DNA of 64,000 nt from Streptomyces sp. NBC_00193 (GCF_026342735.1 NZ_JAPEMM010000001.1:2728001-2792000); one strand, 5' to 3'. Numbered from the stretch's first letter, positions 28,844-39,000 are shown. Numbers and translations: made by a program. The notes: generated by a model from the letters alone, not told the origin.

Positions 28844-30646
28844 TCAGCCGTTCTTGATGCGGTTGGTGAGCTCGGTGACCTGGTTGTAGATGGAGCGGCG
28901 TTCCGCCATCAGGGCGCGGATCTTGCGGTCCGCGTGCATGACGGTGGTGTGGTCGCGGCCGCCGAACTGCGCCCCGATCTTGGGCAGCGAGAGGTCCGTG
29001 AGCTCCCGGCACAGGTACATGGAGATCTGCCGGGCGGTGACCAGTACGCGGCTGCGCGAGGAGCCGCACAGGTCGTCCACGGTCAGCCCGAAGTAGTCGG
29101 CGGTGGCCGCCATGATGTCGGTGGCGGTGATCTCGGGCGAGCTGTCCTCGCCGCCGGGGATCAGGTTCTTCAGGACGTCCTCGGTCAGGCCCAGGTCGAC
29201 CGGCTGCCGGTTCAGGCTCGCGAAGGCCGTGACCCGGATCAGCGCCCCCTCCAGCTCGCGGATGTTGCGCGAGATGCGGGAGGCGATGAACTCCAGCACC
29301 TCCGGCGGGGCGTTGAGCTGCTCCTGGACGGCCTTCTTGCGCAGGATCGCGATGCGGGTCTCCAGCTCGGGCGGCTGGACGTCGGTGATCAGGCCCCACT
29401 CGAAGCGGTTGCGGAGCCGGTCCTCCAGGGTGGCGAGCTGCTTGGGCGGCCGGTCGGAGGAGAGCACGATCTGCTTGTTGGCGTTGTGGAGCGTATTGAA
29501 GGTGTGGAAGAACTCCTCCTGCGTCGACTCCTTGCTCGCGAGGAACTGGATGTCGTCGACGAGCAGGATGTCCATCTCGCGGTAGCGCTTGCGGAACGCG
29601 TCGCCCTTGCCGTCGCGGATCGAGTTGATGAACTCGTTGGTGAACTCCTCGGAGCTCACGTACCGCACCCGGGTGCCGGGGTAGAGGCTCCGCGCGTAGT
29701 GCCCGATGGCGTGCAGCAGGTGCGTCTTGCCGAGGCCGGACTCCCCATAGATGAAGAGGGGGTTGTACGCCTTGGCCGGCGCCTCGGCGACGGCCACCGC
29801 GGCGGCGTGCGCGAAGCGGTTGGAGGCGCCGATGACGAAGGTGTCGAAGAGGTACTTGGGGTTCAGCCGGGCGGTCGGCTCCAGCGGTCCCGAGGTGGAA
29901 CCGCCGGACGGCGCCGAGGGCGCGGGCCGGCTGGGCGCCGGGCGCGGGGCGGACTGCTCGTACTGCTGCTGCTCGTATTGACGGGAGTGCTGCTGACCCT
30001 CGTACTGCTGCTGCTCGTACTTCTGCTGTTCGTAGGAGCCCTGGTCGTAGGAGGAGGGCTCGGACTGCTGCATGTAGCCCGGCTGCGGGGAGGCGTACGG
30101 GTCGCGCTCGGGGAAGCCGCCGAGGCGGGGCTGCTGCCAGCCGTAGTCGTCCTGCTGGCCGCCGCGGGGCCAGGCGCCGGGCTCGGAGCGCTGCTGCTGG
30201 TAGTCCGGGTAGGCGGGGCGGGCGTTGGGGAGCTGGTCGTCGGCGGGGCCGGTGTGGCCGCCGGGGCCCGTGTGACCCATGGGACCGGTGTGCCCGCCGG
30301 GGCGCTGGCCGCCGTACGGTTCGTAGCCCTCGCGGGAGGAAGAAGCGGACGGGGCCGGGGGCGAGGGCTCGCCGGCGGAGTCGTCGACCGTGATGGCGAT
30401 CCGGATGGGGCGGCCGCACTCGCGGCTGAGGGCGTCGCTGATGAGCGGAGCGAGCCGGCCCTCGAGGATCCGCTTGCCGTACTCATTGGGGACGGCGAGC
30501 AGCGCGGTGTCCGCGACCAGGGCCAGGGGCTGACAGCGCTCGACCCACTGCTTGTCCTTGGGCTCGATGCTGTTCTGTCCCTCCCCGAGGAGGCCTTCGA
30601 GCACCCTTGGCCACACTGCGGCAAGATCGGCAGGTACGTCAGCCAC
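28844..30646 (-). CDS. dnaA: Chromosomal replication initiator protein DnaA
   Basis: 600 residues from the GTG at 30646 ([20 protein letters not shown]), longer than most DnaA proteins because domain II is expanded. Domain I covers about 1-85. Domain II (about 90-265) is Pro/Gly/Ser-rich with a tract of repeated [14 protein letters not shown] units. Domain III has Walker [10 protein letters not shown], Walker [11 protein letters not shown] and sensor motifs. Domain IV has the box-binding signature [14 protein letters not shown]. DnaA opens oriC when bound to ATP. Its upstream region holds a perfect DnaA box, in line with the autoregulation known for Streptomyces dnaA. Confidence 0.99.
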   Translation of the reverse strand: MADVPADLAAVWPRVLEGLLGEGQNSIEPKDKQWVERCQPLALVADTALLAVPNEYGKRILEGRLAPLISDALSRECGRPIRIAITVDDSAGEPSPPAPSASSSREGYEPYGGQRPGGHTGPMGHTGPGGHTGPADDQLPNARPAYPDYQQQRSEPGAWPRGGQQDDYGWQQPRLGGFPERDPYASPQPGYMQQSEPSSYDQGSYEQQKYEQQQYEGQQHSRQYEQQQYEQSAPRPAPSRPAPSAPSGGSTSGPLEPTARLNPKYLFDTFVIGASNRFAHAAAVAVAEAPAKAYNPLFIYGESGLGKTHLLHAIGHYARSLYPGTRVRYVSSEEFTNEFINSIRDGKGDAFRKRYREMDILLVDDIQFLASKESTQEEFFHTFNTLHNANKQIVLSSDRPPKQLATLEDRLRNRFEWGLITDVQPPELETRIAILRKKAVQEQLNAPPEVLEFIASRISRNIRELEGALIRVTAFASLNRQPVDLGLTEDVLKNLIPGGEDSSPEITATDIMAATADYFGLTVDDLCGSSRSRVLVTARQISMYLCRELTDLSLPKIGAQFGGRDHTTVMHADRKIRALMAERRSIYNQVTELTNRIKNG

Positions 30647-31007
30647 AGAGCACGCTCTCTCAAAGGGGGGGTCCCACGAATGTGTGGTTCTTTGGGACGG
30701 TCGGGACAAAAAATCCAGGGTCAGGCAACGGTAGTCAGGCCAGCGGGTACGGTTCAAGTCGTTGTCCACAGCCTGTGCACAGTGTGGGGCACCGTCGCCT
30801 CGGTTTGACCGGATGGCGTAGCCGCGCGTACCGTAACGAGGTCGAGTTGTCGATGGCTGCTGCCGCCTGCCTACCGATGGGCGAAGATCACTGGTTGTGA
30901 TCGTTTTGCGGTGCCACTCGGGCGAACACGCGAGTTTTCTCCTCGTGGGCGCACGGTGACAGCCAGGCGATGTCCCGCCTAAACGATTTATTCTCTGGAG
31001 CCCCCGA
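30647..31007. promoter_or_regulatory. dnaA/rpmH divergent promoter region with a perfect DnaA box
   Basis: 361 bases between divergent dnaA and rpmH. TTGTCCACA (30772-30780) is an exact consensus DnaA box, with TGTGCACAG (about 30784-30792) beside it. The pair lies 126-146 bases before the dnaA start and matches the two-box autoregulatory site described for S. lividans dnaA. I could not fix -10/-35 elements for rpmH. Confidence 0.85.
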
Positions 31008-31145
31008 GTGAGCAAGCGCACCTTCCAGCCGAACAACCGCCGTCGCGCCAAGACCCACGGCTTCCGCCTGCGGATGCGTACCCGTGCCGGTCGCGCGATC
31101 CTCGCGAACCGTCGTGGCAAGGGCCGCGCCGCCCTCTCCGCGTAA
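31008..31145 (+). CDS. rpmH: Large ribosomal subunit protein bL34
   Basis: 45 residues from the GTG at 31008 ([18 protein letters not shown]), ending GRAALSA. It is a very basic ribosomal protein of the 50S subunit, with the standard motif [19 protein letters not shown] (about 6-24). A CTGGAGC ribosome binding site precedes it. It starts the rpmH-rnpA-yidD-yidC-jag-rsmG row found beside oriC in most bacteria. It is shorter than many gene-finding cut-offs. Confidence 0.98.
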   Translation: MSKRTFQPNNRRRAKTHGFRLRMRTRAGRAILANRRGKGRAALSA

Positions 31146-31167
31146 CTGACGGGCGGATCGTGACGTC

Positions 31168-31542
31168 GTGCTGTCTCCCGAAAATCGGCTGAGGCGGCGC
31201 GAGGACTTCGCGAGCGCGGTACGTCGAGGTCGTCGGGCTGGTCGCCCGCTCCTCGTCGTCCACCTACGTACAAGCGGTGCAACGGACCCGCACGAGCCGG
31301 GGGAGATCGATCCCTCGACGCGTGCGGGTTTCGTCGTCAGCAAGGCTGTCGGCATCGCCGTCGTACGCAACCGGGTCAAGCGCCGTTTGCGCCATCTCGT
31401 CCGCGAGCGGCTGTCCCAGCTGCCCGAAGGTAGCCTGATGGTGGTACGGGCTCTGCCCGGAGCGGGTGATGCCGGTCTCGACGAGCTGGCCCGGGACCTC
31501 GATGCCGCACTGCTGCGGCTCTTGGGAGGCGTGGCTCGATGA
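31168..31542 (+). CDS. rnpA: Ribonuclease P protein component
   Basis: 124 residues from a GTG. It starts [21 protein letters not shown], and the RNR motif region reads [16 protein letters not shown] (about 65-80). It binds RNase P RNA for tRNA 5'-end maturation. It lies 22 bases after rpmH, and its stop overlaps the yidD start (ATGA). Confidence 0.98.
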   Translation: MLSPENRLRRREDFASAVRRGRRAGRPLLVVHLRTSGATDPHEPGEIDPSTRAGFVVSKAVGIAVVRNRVKRRLRHLVRERLSQLPEGSLMVVRALPGAGDAGLDELARDLDAALLRLLGGVAR

Positions 31543-31820
31543 AGTACCCGCTGCTCGCATTGATCAAGCTGTACCAGTGGACGATCAGTCCGCTGCTCGG
31601 GCCGGTGTGCCGCTATTACCCCTCGTGTTCGCACTACGGGTACACGGCCATCGACCGGCATGGTGCGGTGAAGGGGACGGCTCTGACCGCCTGGCGGATC
31701 CTGCGGTGCAATCCGTGGTCCCCGGGTGGCGTGGATCACGTCCCACCCCGGAAACGCCCGCGTTGGCACGAGCAGCTGCGCAGTGCGTTGCGTAGATCTC
31801 GCAATGCTCAAGGAGCTTGA
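31539..31820 (+). CDS. yidD: Membrane protein insertion efficiency factor YidD
   Basis: 93 residues. It has an amphipathic N-terminus ([17 protein letters not shown]), the [15 protein letters not shown] motif (about 24-38) and [17 protein letters not shown] (about 53-69). YidD assists YidC-dependent insertion of membrane proteins. The ATG overlaps the rnpA stop codon by four bases, and yidC begins three bases after its stop. Confidence 0.97.
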   Translation: MKYPLLALIKLYQWTISPLLGPVCRYYPSCSHYGYTAIDRHGAVKGTALTAWRILRCNPWSPGGVDHVPPRKRPRWHEQLRSALRRSRNAQGA

Positions 31821-31823
31821 TTA

Positions 31824-32930
31824 GTGGACACGATTGCCAGTTGGTTCACCTTTATCACCACGCCCGTCTCGTGGATCATCGTTCAGTTCCACAAGCTGTA
31901 CGGTGCCATGTTCGGCGCGGACAGTGGCTGGGCCTGGGGCCTGTCCATCGTCTCCTTGGTGGTCTTGATCCGTATCTGCCTGATCCCGCTCTTCGTGAAG
32001 CAGATCAAGGCGACGCGCGGCATGCAGGCGATCCAGCCGAAGATGAAGGCGATCCAGGAGCGCTACAAGAACGACAAGCAGCGTCAGTCCGAAGAGATGA
32101 TGAAGCTGTACAAGGAGACGGGTACCAACCCGCTCTCCTCGTGCCTTCCCATCCTGGCGCAGTCCCCGTTCTTCTTTGCGCTCTACCACGTGCTCGCCAG
32201 CATCGCCAACGGCACGCCGATCGGTCAGATCGACGGCCCGCTGCTGGAGAGCGCGCGTAACGCGCACATCTTCGGTGCCCCGCTGGCGTCCAAGTTCACG
32301 GACAGCGCGGACAAGGTCGCCGCTCTGAACGCCTCGATCACCGACGTGCGGATCGTCACCGCGGTCATGATCGTGCTGATGTCGCTGTCGCAGTTCTACA
32401 CGCAGCGCCAGCTGATGCAGAAGAACGTCGACCTCTCGGTCAAGACGCCGTTCATGCAGCAGCAGAAGATGCTGATGTACGTCTTCCCGCTGATCTTCGC
32501 CTTCATGGGCATCAACTTCCCCGTCGGTGTCCTCGTCTACTGGCTGACCACGAACCTGTGGACCATGGGCCAGCAGATGTTCGTGATCAACCGGAACCCC
32601 ACCCCGGGCAGCCTGGCCCAGGACCAGTACCTGACGCGCCTGCTGAAGCAGATCACCTCGCACGGCGAGCTCAAGAGCCGGGGCAAGAAGAAGATCGTCG
32701 CGGCGATCGTGGCCAAGGGCCCGGACCGCAACGACAACGAGCGCAAGTTCATCACCGGTCTGACCAAGCAGGGCCTGGCCGCGCAGGCGGACGGCTCCGT
32801 GGCGAAGAGCGTCGAGGCGACGGTCGACTCCGATGCGGCCGGCGGTGGTACCCAGAAGCGGCAGCAGCCCAAGCGGCAGTCGAAGTCGCAGCGTCAGACG
32901 CCCCCCAGCAAGCCCTCTCCCAAGAAGTAA
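31824..32930 (+). CDS. yidC: Membrane protein insertase YidC (Oxa1 family)
   Basis: 368 residues from a GTG with AAGGAG upstream. Membrane segments lie near 7-28, 36-55 ([17 protein letters not shown], with the conserved groove Arg), 105-125, 170-190 and 212-240. The cytoplasmic hairpin [17 protein letters not shown] (about 67-83) is conserved. The tail is Lys/Gln/Ser-rich and basic, as expected for ribosome contact. It inserts membrane proteins alone or with SecYEG. There is no lipobox at the N-terminus. Confidence 0.97.
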   Translation: MDTIASWFTFITTPVSWIIVQFHKLYGAMFGADSGWAWGLSIVSLVVLIRICLIPLFVKQIKATRGMQAIQPKMKAIQERYKNDKQRQSEEMMKLYKETGTNPLSSCLPILAQSPFFFALYHVLASIANGTPIGQIDGPLLESARNAHIFGAPLASKFTDSADKVAALNASITDVRIVTAVMIVLMSLSQFYTQRQLMQKNVDLSVKTPFMQQQKMLMYVFPLIFAFMGINFPVGVLVYWLTTNLWTMGQQMFVINRNPTPGSLAQDQYLTRLLKQITSHGELKSRGKKKIVAAIVAKGPDRNDNERKFITGLTKQGLAAQADGSVAKSVEATVDSDAAGGGTQKRQQPKRQSKSQRQTPPSKPSPKK

Positions 32931-32945
32931 GAAGGAGTCCCTCCC

Positions 32946-33455
32946 GTGACGGAAGGCACCACCACCGCCGCCGCTGAGAGTGGCGACACCCTGACCCGCC
33001 TCGAGCAGGAGGGTGAGATCGCGGCCGACTACCTTGAGGGTCTGCTGGACATCGCCGACCTGGACGGCGACATCGACATGGACGTCGAGGCGGACCGCGC
33101 CTCTGTCTCCATCGTCAGCGACTCCGCGCGCGACCTGCAGAAGCTCGTGGGCCGCGACGGCGAGGTGCTGGAGGCTCTGCAGGAGCTGACCCGCCTCGCC
33201 GTGCACCGCGAGACCGGGGACCGCAGCCGGCTGATGCTGGACATCGGCGGCTTCCGGGCGAAGAAGCGCGAGGAGCTGACGGCGCTCGGCGCCAAGGCCG
33301 CGGAGGACGTGAAGACGTCCGGTGAGCCCTTGAAGCTGGACCCGATGACCCCCTTCGAGCGGAAGGTCGTCCACGACGCCGTGGCGGCCGCCGGTCTGCG
33401 GAGCGAGTCCGAGGGCGAGGAGCCGCAGCGCTTCGTCGTCGTACTTCCGGCCTGA
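32946..33455 (+). CDS. jag: RNA-binding protein Jag/KhpB (KH and R3H domains)
   Basis: 169 residues from a GTG with AAGGAG upstream. The KH domain (about 45-110) contains the GRDGEVLEALQELTRLAVH loop. The R3H domain (about 112-168) contains PFERKVVHDAVAAAGLRSESEGEEPQRFVVV, given here only as its ends PFERKVVHD and QRFVVV. The N-terminal Jag helix of firmicutes is missing, as is usual in actinobacteria. It binds RNA and has been tied to cell-shape control. It lies 15 bases after yidC. Confidence 0.96.
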   Translation: MTEGTTTAAAESGDTLTRLEQEGEIAADYLEGLLDIADLDGDIDMDVEADRASVSIVSDSARDLQKLVGRDGEVLEALQELTRLAVHRETGDRSRLMLDIGGFRAKKREELTALGAKAAEDVKTSGEPLKLDPMTPFERKVVHDAVAAAGLRSESEGEEPQRFVVVLPA

Positions 33456-33472
33456 CCGGAAGCTTGAGTGTC

Positions 33473-33501
33473 CGGCCCCGTCTGTCTCGCAGGCGGGGCC
33501 G
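33473..33501 (+). terminator. Terminator after jag
   Basis: CGGCCCCG (33473-33480) pairs with CGGGGCCG (33494-33501) around a 13-base loop and is followed by ATCTTTG, 18 bases past the jag stop. Confidence 0.7.
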
Positions 33502-33574
33502 ATCTTTGTCAGCCTGGCAGTGACGGCAGTGATGCCGTGGGTTCACAACCATGCGGTACGGAAGGACGGTCCCC

Positions 33575-34312
33575 GTGACGGAGGCAGCTGAGCTTCCCCC
33601 GATGCCCGAAGAAGCGCCCCAGGCACCTGAAGAGGCGCGTGTGGTGTTCGGCGAGCATTTCCCGGAAGCTGTGCGGTACGCGGAGCTGCTGGCGGACGCG
33701 GGTGTCAAGCGGGGCCTGATCGGGCCGCGCGAGGTGCCGCGGCTCTGGGAGAGGCACCTGCTGAACTGTGCCGTGCTCTCGGAAGTGGTGCCCGAAGGCG
33801 TCACCGTGTGCGACGTGGGTTCGGGCGCCGGCCTCCCCGGCATTCCGCTGGCCCTGGTCCGCAGGGACCTGAAGATCACGCTGCTGGAGCCGCTGCTGCG
33901 CCGCACGAACTTCCTCCAGGAGGTCGTGGAGCTGCTGGGGCTCGACCATGTGACGGTGGTGCGCGGGCGGGCCGAGGAAGTCCTCGGCAAGCTCCAGCCG
34001 GTGCACGTGGTGACGGCGCGCGCGGTGGCTCCGCTGGACCGGCTCGCCGGATGGGGCGTACCCCTGCTGCGCCCGTACGGCGAGATGCTGGCGCTGAAGG
34101 GCGACACCGCCGACGAGGAGCTGGTGGCGGCGAAGGCCGCGCTGACCAAGCTCGGTGTGGTGAAGACCTCGGTGCTGCACGTGGGCGAGGGGATCGTGGA
34201 CCCGCTCTCCACCGTGGTGCGGGTCGAGGTCGGGGAAAGCCCCGGCGGGGTGCGGTTCGCGGCGAAGCGGGCCAAGGCCGCCCGGACCAGCCGGACGCGC
34301 CGGCGCCGCTGA
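33575..34312 (+). CDS. rsmG: 16S rRNA (guanine-527-N7)-methyltransferase RsmG (GidB)
   Basis: 245 residues from the GTG at 33575, with GGAAGGA nine bases upstream; the in-frame ATG at 33551 has no such site. The SAM motif VCDVGSGAGLPGIPLAL (about 78-94) and the downstream VVTARAVAPLDRLAGW are typical. The enzyme methylates G527 of 16S rRNA. Loss-of-function mutations in this gene give low-level streptomycin resistance and raise antibiotic output in Streptomyces (known for the family). The gene appears intact. Confidence 0.97.
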   Translation: MTEAAELPPMPEEAPQAPEEARVVFGEHFPEAVRYAELLADAGVKRGLIGPREVPRLWERHLLNCAVLSEVVPEGVTVCDVGSGAGLPGIPLALVRRDLKITLLEPLLRRTNFLQEVVELLGLDHVTVVRGRAEEVLGKLQPVHVVTARAVAPLDRLAGWGVPLLRPYGEMLALKGDTADEELVAAKAALTKLGVVKTSVLHVGEGIVDPLSTVVRVEVGESPGGVRFAAKRAKAARTSRTRRRR

Positions 34313-34395
34313 GCCCGTGTTCTGGGGCGTGTTGCGCCCTATAGGTATGGATTTCGGAGTGTCGTAGCGGCCGGATGACCCCGTCCGGGCATCGT

Positions 34396-34409
34396 GTTTC
34401 ACGTGAAAC
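34396..34409. other. parS site
   Basis: A perfect GTTTCACGTGAAAC between rsmG and parA, about 200 bases before the likely parA start. Reading frames opening here give a false MFHVKRR start. Confidence 0.95.
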
Positions 34410-34492
34410 GTCGCTCTCTGCTGCACGGAATCATCAGCCGCGGTCGTGCGGCTACGTCCCCCCGTCTCCGCAAGGGAGAAGGGGGGACGGAC

Positions 34493-34519
34493 TTGTCCAC
34501 ATCGGTGGATTCATCCACA
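34493..34519. promoter_or_regulatory. DnaA boxes in the parA leader
   Basis: TTGTCCACA (34493-34501) is an exact consensus DnaA box, with TCATCCACA (34511-34519, two mismatches) nine bases further on. They lie between two parS sites and 85-111 bases before the likely parA GTG start, so DnaA could act on parAB transcription. Confidence 0.6.
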
Positions 34520-34603
34520 GGAGTGCGGGCCCCGCTGGTTCGCGACCCCGGTGACATGGCAGGCTCTGTTCATCGCGAGCCAGATGCCGAGGAGAGTGAC
34601 ACC

Positions 34604-35647
34604 GTGCGGTCAGACGCCAACCTTGCGGGGCCGATGGCCGATCCGGTCCCCGGTCCCCGCTCTGAATCCCCGGGCGACGATGTTTCACGTGAAACATCGG
34701 CCCCGCCCCTGGTGGACAACGAGGACACGCCCATCGGCCGAGCCGCCCAGATCGCGGTCGAGGCCCTCGGGCGTGCAGGTGAGGGCCTGCCCAGGCCCCC
34801 GAAGACCCGGATCATGGTGGTGGCCAATCAGAAGGGCGGCGTGGGCAAGACCACGTCGACCGTGAACCTGGCCGCATCCCTGGCCCTGCACGGTGCACGG
34901 GTCCTCGTGGTCGACCTCGACCCGCAGGGCAACGCCTCCACGGCGCTGGGCATCGACCACCACGCCGACGTGCCCTCCATCTACGACGTGCTCGTGGACA
35001 GCCGCCCACTGATGGAGGTCGTCCAGCCGGTGGCCGACGTGGAGGGCCTCTTCTGCGCCCCGGCCACGATCGATCTCGCCGGTGCGGAGATCGAGCTGGT
35101 CTCCCTCGTGGCACGGGAGAGCCGTCTCCAGCGGGCCATCCAGGCGTACGAGCAGCCGCTCGACTACATCCTGATCGACTGCCCGCCCTCGCTGGGCCTG
35201 CTGACGGTGAACGCCCTGGTCGCGGGCGCGGAGGTGCTGATCCCGATCCAGTGCGAGTACTACGCGCTGGAGGGTCTCGGTCAGCTGCTGCGCAATGTGG
35301 ACCTGGTGCGGGCCCACCTGAACCCGACCCTGCACGTGTCCACGATCCTGCTGACGATGTACGACGGCAGGACCCGGCTGGCCTCGCAGGTGGCGGAGGA
35401 GGTGCGCACGCACTTCGGCAAGGAGGTGCTGCGCACGAGCATCCCGCGGTCGGTCCGCATCTCCGAGGCTCCGAGCTACGGGCAGACGGTGCTGACCTAC
35501 GATCCGGGTTCCAGCGGTTCCCTCTCCTATCTGGAGGCTGCGCGGGAGATCGCGCTGCGCGGGGCCGGATTCCAGTACGACCCCCAGCACCCCCATCAGG
35601 GTGCGGGCATGAACAACACGCAGAGCATGGCGGAGGGGATCCAGTGA
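34604..35647 (+). CDS. parA: Chromosome-partitioning ATPase ParA
   Basis: 347 residues from the GTG at 34604, with CGAGGAGAG upstream. ATG 34556 or farther upstream starts are possible, but the N-terminus is poorly conserved. The deviant Walker A is KGGVGKTT (residues 77-84), with [12 protein letters not shown] (A') and [12 protein letters not shown] (B) following. ParA binds DNA, interacts with ParB and, in Streptomyces, lines aerial hyphae to segregate chromosomes at sporulation. A parS site at 34682-34695 is read in frame as VSRET (about 27-31). The end overlaps parB by four bases. Confidence 0.97.
   Translation: MRSDANLAGPMADPVPGPRSESPGDDVSRETSAPPLVDNEDTPIGRAAQIAVEALGRAGEGLPRPPKTRIMVVANQKGGVGKTTSTVNLAASLALHGARVLVVDLDPQGNASTALGIDHHADVPSIYDVLVDSRPLMEVVQPVADVEGLFCAPATIDLAGAEIELVSLVARESRLQRAIQAYEQPLDYILIDCPPSLGLLTVNALVAGAEVLIPIQCEYYALEGLGQLLRNVDLVRAHLNPTLHVSTILLTMYDGRTRLASQVAEEVRTHFGKEVLRTSIPRSVRISEAPSYGQTVLTYDPGSSGSLSYLEAAREIALRGAGFQYDPQHPHQGAGMNNTQSMAEGIQ
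34682..34695. other. parS site inside parA
   Basis: A perfect GTTTCACGTGAAAC within the N-terminal coding region of parA, read as Val-Ser-Arg-Glu-Thr. Confidence 0.95.
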
Positions 35648-36738
35648 GTGAGCGACGTAGGGGTCTGGGGCGGGGGCTCGGCGCGCTGATTCCCGCGGCT
35701 CCCCAGGAGAAGGTGCCGCCGGTGATCGGTGCCGGGTCGACGTCTCCGTCGGCGATGCCGGTGCTGCCCTCGGAGCGGGGCATCGCGGCGGCGAAGCTGG
35801 CTTCGCTGGCGCAGGCCGATGTTTCACGTGAAACATCATCGGTGGCCGCGTCCGTGAGCGAGCCCGAGCCGGTCGCCGCTCCGGAGGCCGGGGAGGTGGC
35901 GGGGGCCACGTTCGCGGAGCTCCCGATGGACTCCATCACGCCGAACCCGCGGCAGCCGCGCGAGGTGTTCGACGAGGACGCGCTGGCCGAGCTGGTGACC
36001 TCCATTCAGGAGGTGGGTCTGCTCCAGCCGGTGGTGGTGCGCCAGTCCGGCCCGGGCCGCTATGAGCTGATCATGGGCGAGCGGCGCTGGCGGGCGTGCC
36101 GGGAGGCCGGCCTGAACCGTATTCCGGCGATCATCCGGGCCACGGACGACGAGAAGCTGCTGCTGGACGCGCTCCTGGAGAACCTGCACCGGGCGCAGCT
36201 GAATCCCTTGGAGGAGGCGGCCGCGTACGACCAGCTGCTCCAGGACTTCAAGTGCACGCACGACCAGCTGGCGGACCGGATCGGGCGTTCCCGTCCGCAG
36301 GTCTCGAACACGCTGCGTCTGCTGAAGCTCTCTCCGCCCGTGCAGCGGCGGGTGGCGGCGGGTGTGCTGTCGGCGGGCCACGCGCGGGCCCTGCTGTCGG
36401 TGGACAACTCCGAGGAGCAGGACCGGCTGGCGCACCGGATCGTGGCCGAGGGGCTCTCGGTGCGTGCGGTCGAGGAGATCGTGGCGCTGATGGGTTCGGA
36501 GTCGCCGAGTGCGGTGAAGCCGAAGGGCCCGCGTGCGGGTGCCCGGGTGGCGCCCGCGCTCAGTGAGCTGGCGACGCGGCTGTCGGACCGGTTCGAGACG
36601 CGGGTGAAGGTGGATCTGGGCCAGAAGAAGGGCAAGATCACCGTCGAGTTCGCGTCGATGGAGGACCTGGAGCGCATTCTGGGGACCCTGGCGCCGGGCG
36701 AGGGCCGGGTGCTGGACCAGGGCGCTGCCGGGGAGTAA
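35644..36738 (+). CDS. parB: Chromosome-partitioning protein ParB
   Basis: 364 residues from the GTG at 35644, which overlaps the parA stop (GTGA). It starts [17 protein letters not shown], the ParA-stimulating motif. The CTPase/ParB domain has the conserved [22 protein letters not shown] and [14 protein letters not shown] blocks. The [26 protein letters not shown] reads parS. The C-terminal dimer domain is present. A parS site at 35821-35834 lies within its own coding region as VSRET (residues 60-64), in the variable linker. Confidence 0.98.
   Translation: MSERRRGLGRGLGALIPAAPQEKVPPVIGAGSTSPSAMPVLPSERGIAAAKLASLAQADVSRETSSVAASVSEPEPVAAPEAGEVAGATFAELPMDSITPNPRQPREVFDEDALAELVTSIQEVGLLQPVVVRQSGPGRYELIMGERRWRACREAGLNRIPAIIRATDDEKLLLDALLENLHRAQLNPLEEAAAYDQLLQDFKCTHDQLADRIGRSRPQVSNTLRLLKLSPPVQRRVAAGVLSAGHARALLSVDNSEEQDRLAHRIVAEGLSVRAVEEIVALMGSESPSAVKPKGPRAGARVAPALSELATRLSDRFETRVKVDLGQKKGKITVEFASMEDLERILGTLAPGEGRVLDQGAAGE
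35821..35834. other. parS site inside parB
   Basis: A perfect GTTTCACGTGAAAC in the variable N-terminal linker region of parB, read as Val-Ser-Arg-Glu-Thr. Confidence 0.95.
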
Positions 36739-36750
36739 CGCACAGCCCGG

Positions 36751-36790
36751 GGGGCGGGTCGTGCCGGTGTGAGCCGGTGCGGCCCGCCCC
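36751..36790 (+). terminator. Terminator after parB
   Basis: GGGGCGGGTC (36751-36760) pairs with GGCCCGCCCC (36781-36790; one G-T pair) and is followed by TTTGCC, 12 bases past the parB stop. Confidence 0.75.
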
Positions 36791-36840
36791 TTTGCCTTGT
36801 TGCGGTTTCGGGTGATTCGAGCTGTGGATACGATGCGGTC

Positions 36841-37458
36841 ATGGGTCGTCGGCTGGTACCTCTCACGCTGGACAACCTTCAAGACCTGCCCCGGCGTTGC
36901 CGGTCCTGTGTCTTCTGGGAGCTGGACCCCGTCAGCGGCGAGGCTGCCGTGAAGGCGGGGAACCCTGCCGAGGAGAAGGAGGCGTGGATCTCCGCCGTCC
37001 TCCTGGAGTGGGGCTCGTGCGGCCGGGTGGTCTACGTGGACGAGGTTCCCGTGGGCTTCGTGCTGTACGCGCCGCCGGCGTACGTGCCGCGTGCGACCGC
37101 GTTCCCGACCAGCCCGGTGTCCCCGGACGCCGTACAGCTCATTACCTCGTGGATCATGCCGGGGTATCAGGGCCAGGGGCTGGGGCGGGTGATGGTCCAG
37201 ACGGTGGCGAAGGATCTGCTGCGCAGGGGGTTCCGGGCGATCGAGGCCTTCGGGGACGCCCGGTGGGACGGTCCGGCCTGCCTGCTGCCTGCGGACCATC
37301 TGCTGGCCGTGGGGTTCAAGACGGTACGCCCGCATCCGACGCGTCCCCGGCTGCGGTTGGAGCTGCGGTCCACGCTGTCGTGGAAGGAAGACGTGGAGCT
37401 GGCCCTGGACCGGTTGCTGGGCGCGGCCCGGAAGGAACCGGCGCTGCGTCCGCTGTGA
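36841..37458 (+). CDS. GNAT family N-acetyltransferase
   Basis: 205 residues. The acetyl-CoA loop is visible in MPGYQGQGLGRVMVQTVAKDL (motif A, Q/RxxGxG/A as QGQGLG). An N-terminal CRSCVFWELD segment carries two close cysteines. The substrate is unknown. The ATG at 36841 has no ribosome binding site, so the message may be leaderless, as many Streptomyces transcripts are. A gene of this family follows parB in Streptomyces origin regions. Confidence 0.88.
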   Translation: MGRRLVPLTLDNLQDLPRRCRSCVFWELDPVSGEAAVKAGNPAEEKEAWISAVLLEWGSCGRVVYVDEVPVGFVLYAPPAYVPRATAFPTSPVSPDAVQLITSWIMPGYQGQGLGRVMVQTVAKDLLRRGFRAIEAFGDARWDGPACLLPADHLLAVGFKTVRPHPTRPRLRLELRSTLSWKEDVELALDRLLGAARKEPALRPL

Positions 37459-37510
37459 GAGGGCACCGCCGGCCCGGACCGGCCTGACCTGCGGACGGCC
37501 GGACATGCGG

Positions 37511-37542
37511 ACGGGGCCGCCCCTGGCAGGGAGCGGCCCCGT
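37511..37542. terminator. Bidirectional terminator (GNAT gene / trxA)
   Basis: ACGGGGCCGC (37511-37520) pairs perfectly with GCGGCCCCGT (37533-37542) around 12 bases, between convergent genes. Confidence 0.85.
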
Positions 37543-37578
37543 GTCACACGATCGCGTCCGGACTCGGACGCCGGTGCG

Positions 37579-37917
37579 TCAGGCCTTGCTGGTGACGAAG
37601 CCGTCGAGGTCGCGCAGGATGGCGGCCTTCGGCTTGGCGCCGACGATGGTCTTGACGACCTCGCCGCCCTGGTAGACGTTCAGGGTCGGGATGGACATGA
37701 CGCCGTACTTGGCCGCCGTCTCCGGGTTCTCGTCGATGTTGAGCTTGACGATCTCGATCTCGTCACCGTACTCGGCGGCGATGGCCTCGAGGGACGGAGC
37801 GATCTGGCGGCACGGACCGCACCAGGCGGCCCAGAAGTCCACCAGGACGGGCTTGTCGCTCTTGAGGACGTCGTCATCGAAGCTTGCGTCGGTGACGGTC
37901 TTGAGGGTGCCGGCCAC
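37579..37917 (-). CDS. trxA: Thioredoxin
   Basis: 112 residues from the GTG at 37917, with AAGGAGG upstream. The active site is WCGPC (32-36), and the cis-proline loop is SIPTLNVYQGG. It reduces protein disulfides with electrons from TrxB. It lies 53 bases after trxB on the same strand, so trxB-trxA form an operon under the SigR-type promoter at 39001-39027. It is the last gene before a bidirectional terminator. Confidence 0.98.
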   Translation of the reverse strand: MAGTLKTVTDASFDDDVLKSDKPVLVDFWAAWCGPCRQIAPSLEAIAAEYGDEIEIVKLNIDENPETAAKYGVMSIPTLNVYQGGEVVKTIVGAKPKAAILRDLDGFVTSKA

Positions 37918-37970
37918 AGCGGCCTCCTTCTTTTCCTGCGGGGAGTGGGGTGTGGTGCTGCTTGAGGGTG

Positions 37971-38930
37971 TCAGACCGCCGCGTGCGCCTTCTCGGCGTC
38001 CGCGAGGGCGGCGAGGAAGCGCTCGGCGTCGAGGGCCGCGGAGCAACCCGTGCCCGCGGCGGTGATGGCCTGACGGTAGGTGTGGTCGACCACGTCGCCC
38101 GCGCCGAACACACCGGTGAGGCTGGTGCGGGTGGAGGGGGCGTCGACCTTGAGGTAGCCCTCCGCGTCGAGGTCGAGCTGGTCCTTGAAGAGCTCGGTGC
38201 GCGGGTCGTGGCCGACGGCGATGAAGAGGCCGGTCACGGGCAGGGCGGAGGTCTCACCGGTCTTGGTGTTGCGCAGGGTCAGACCGGTGAGCTTCTGCTC
38301 GCCGTGGATCTCTGCGACCTCGCTGTCCCAGGCGAACTTGATCTTCGGGTCGGCGAAGGCGCGGTCCTGCATGGCCTTGGAGGCGCGCAGGGAGTCGCGG
38401 CGGTGGACGATCGTGACGGACTTGGCGAACCGGGAGAGGAAGGTGGCTTCCTCGATCGCGGTGTCACCGCCGCCGATCACGGCGATGTCGTGTTCCTTGA
38501 AGAAGAACCCGTCGCAGGTGGCGCACCAGGAGACGCCGCGTCCGGAGAGGGCGTCCTCGTTGGGCAGGCCGAGCTTGCGGTGCTGGGAACCGGTGGTCAC
38601 GATCACGGCCTTGGCGCGGTGCACGGTGCCGGCGGTGTCGGTGACGGTCTTGATCTCACCGGTGAGGTCCACGGACACGACGTCGTCCGGAATCAGCTCG
38701 GCGCCGAAGCGCTCCGCCTGGCCGCGCATGTTGTCCATGAGGTCCGGACCCATGATGCCGTCCTGGAAGCCGGGGAAGTTCTCGACCTCGGTGGTGTTCA
38801 TCAGCGCGCCACCGGCGGTGACGGCACCTTCGAAGACCAGCGGCTTGAGCGAAGCGCGTGCGGTGTACAGGGCGGCCGTGTAACCGGCCGGCCCGGAGCC
38901 GATGATGATCACGTTTCGTACGTCGCTCAC
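37971..38930 (-). CDS. trxB: Thioredoxin reductase
   Basis: 319 residues from the GTG at 38930, with GAGG upstream. The FAD motif is GSGPAG (11-16), the redox-active CATC is at 136-139, the NADPH motif is [10 protein letters not shown], and the C-terminal GVFGAGDV motif is present. It reduces TrxA with NADPH. Its promoter matches SigR (GGGAAT-N18-GTTG), so it should rise under disulfide stress, as known in S. coelicolor. Confidence 0.98.
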   Translation of the reverse strand: MSDVRNVIIIGSGPAGYTAALYTARASLKPLVFEGAVTAGGALMNTTEVENFPGFQDGIMGPDLMDNMRGQAERFGAELIPDDVVSVDLTGEIKTVTDTAGTVHRAKAVIVTTGSQHRKLGLPNEDALSGRGVSWCATCDGFFFKEHDIAVIGGGDTAIEEATFLSRFAKSVTIVHRRDSLRASKAMQDRAFADPKIKFAWDSEVAEIHGEQKLTGLTLRNTKTGETSALPVTGLFIAVGHDPRTELFKDQLDLDAEGYLKVDAPSTRTSLTGVFGAGDVVDHTYRQAITAAGTGCSAALDAERFLAALADAEKAHAAV

Positions 38931-39000
38931 GGGTTGATTCCTCGTCTCTGCGGACTGCCTGCTGCCTACCGGGGGGCCGGTGTGGACTCTCACCCCACCC

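Noticed and set aside
28239..30419. A long ORF antisense/out-of-frame over oriC and dnaA
   Set aside because: It is an open frame made by high GC content over the real dnaA frame and oriC, with no start signal or recognisable motif.
34394..34603. A longer N-terminal extension of ParA beginning MFHVKRR
   Set aside because: The opening is just the parS palindrome read as protein. The GTG at 34604 has a ribosome binding site, and the extension is low-complexity.
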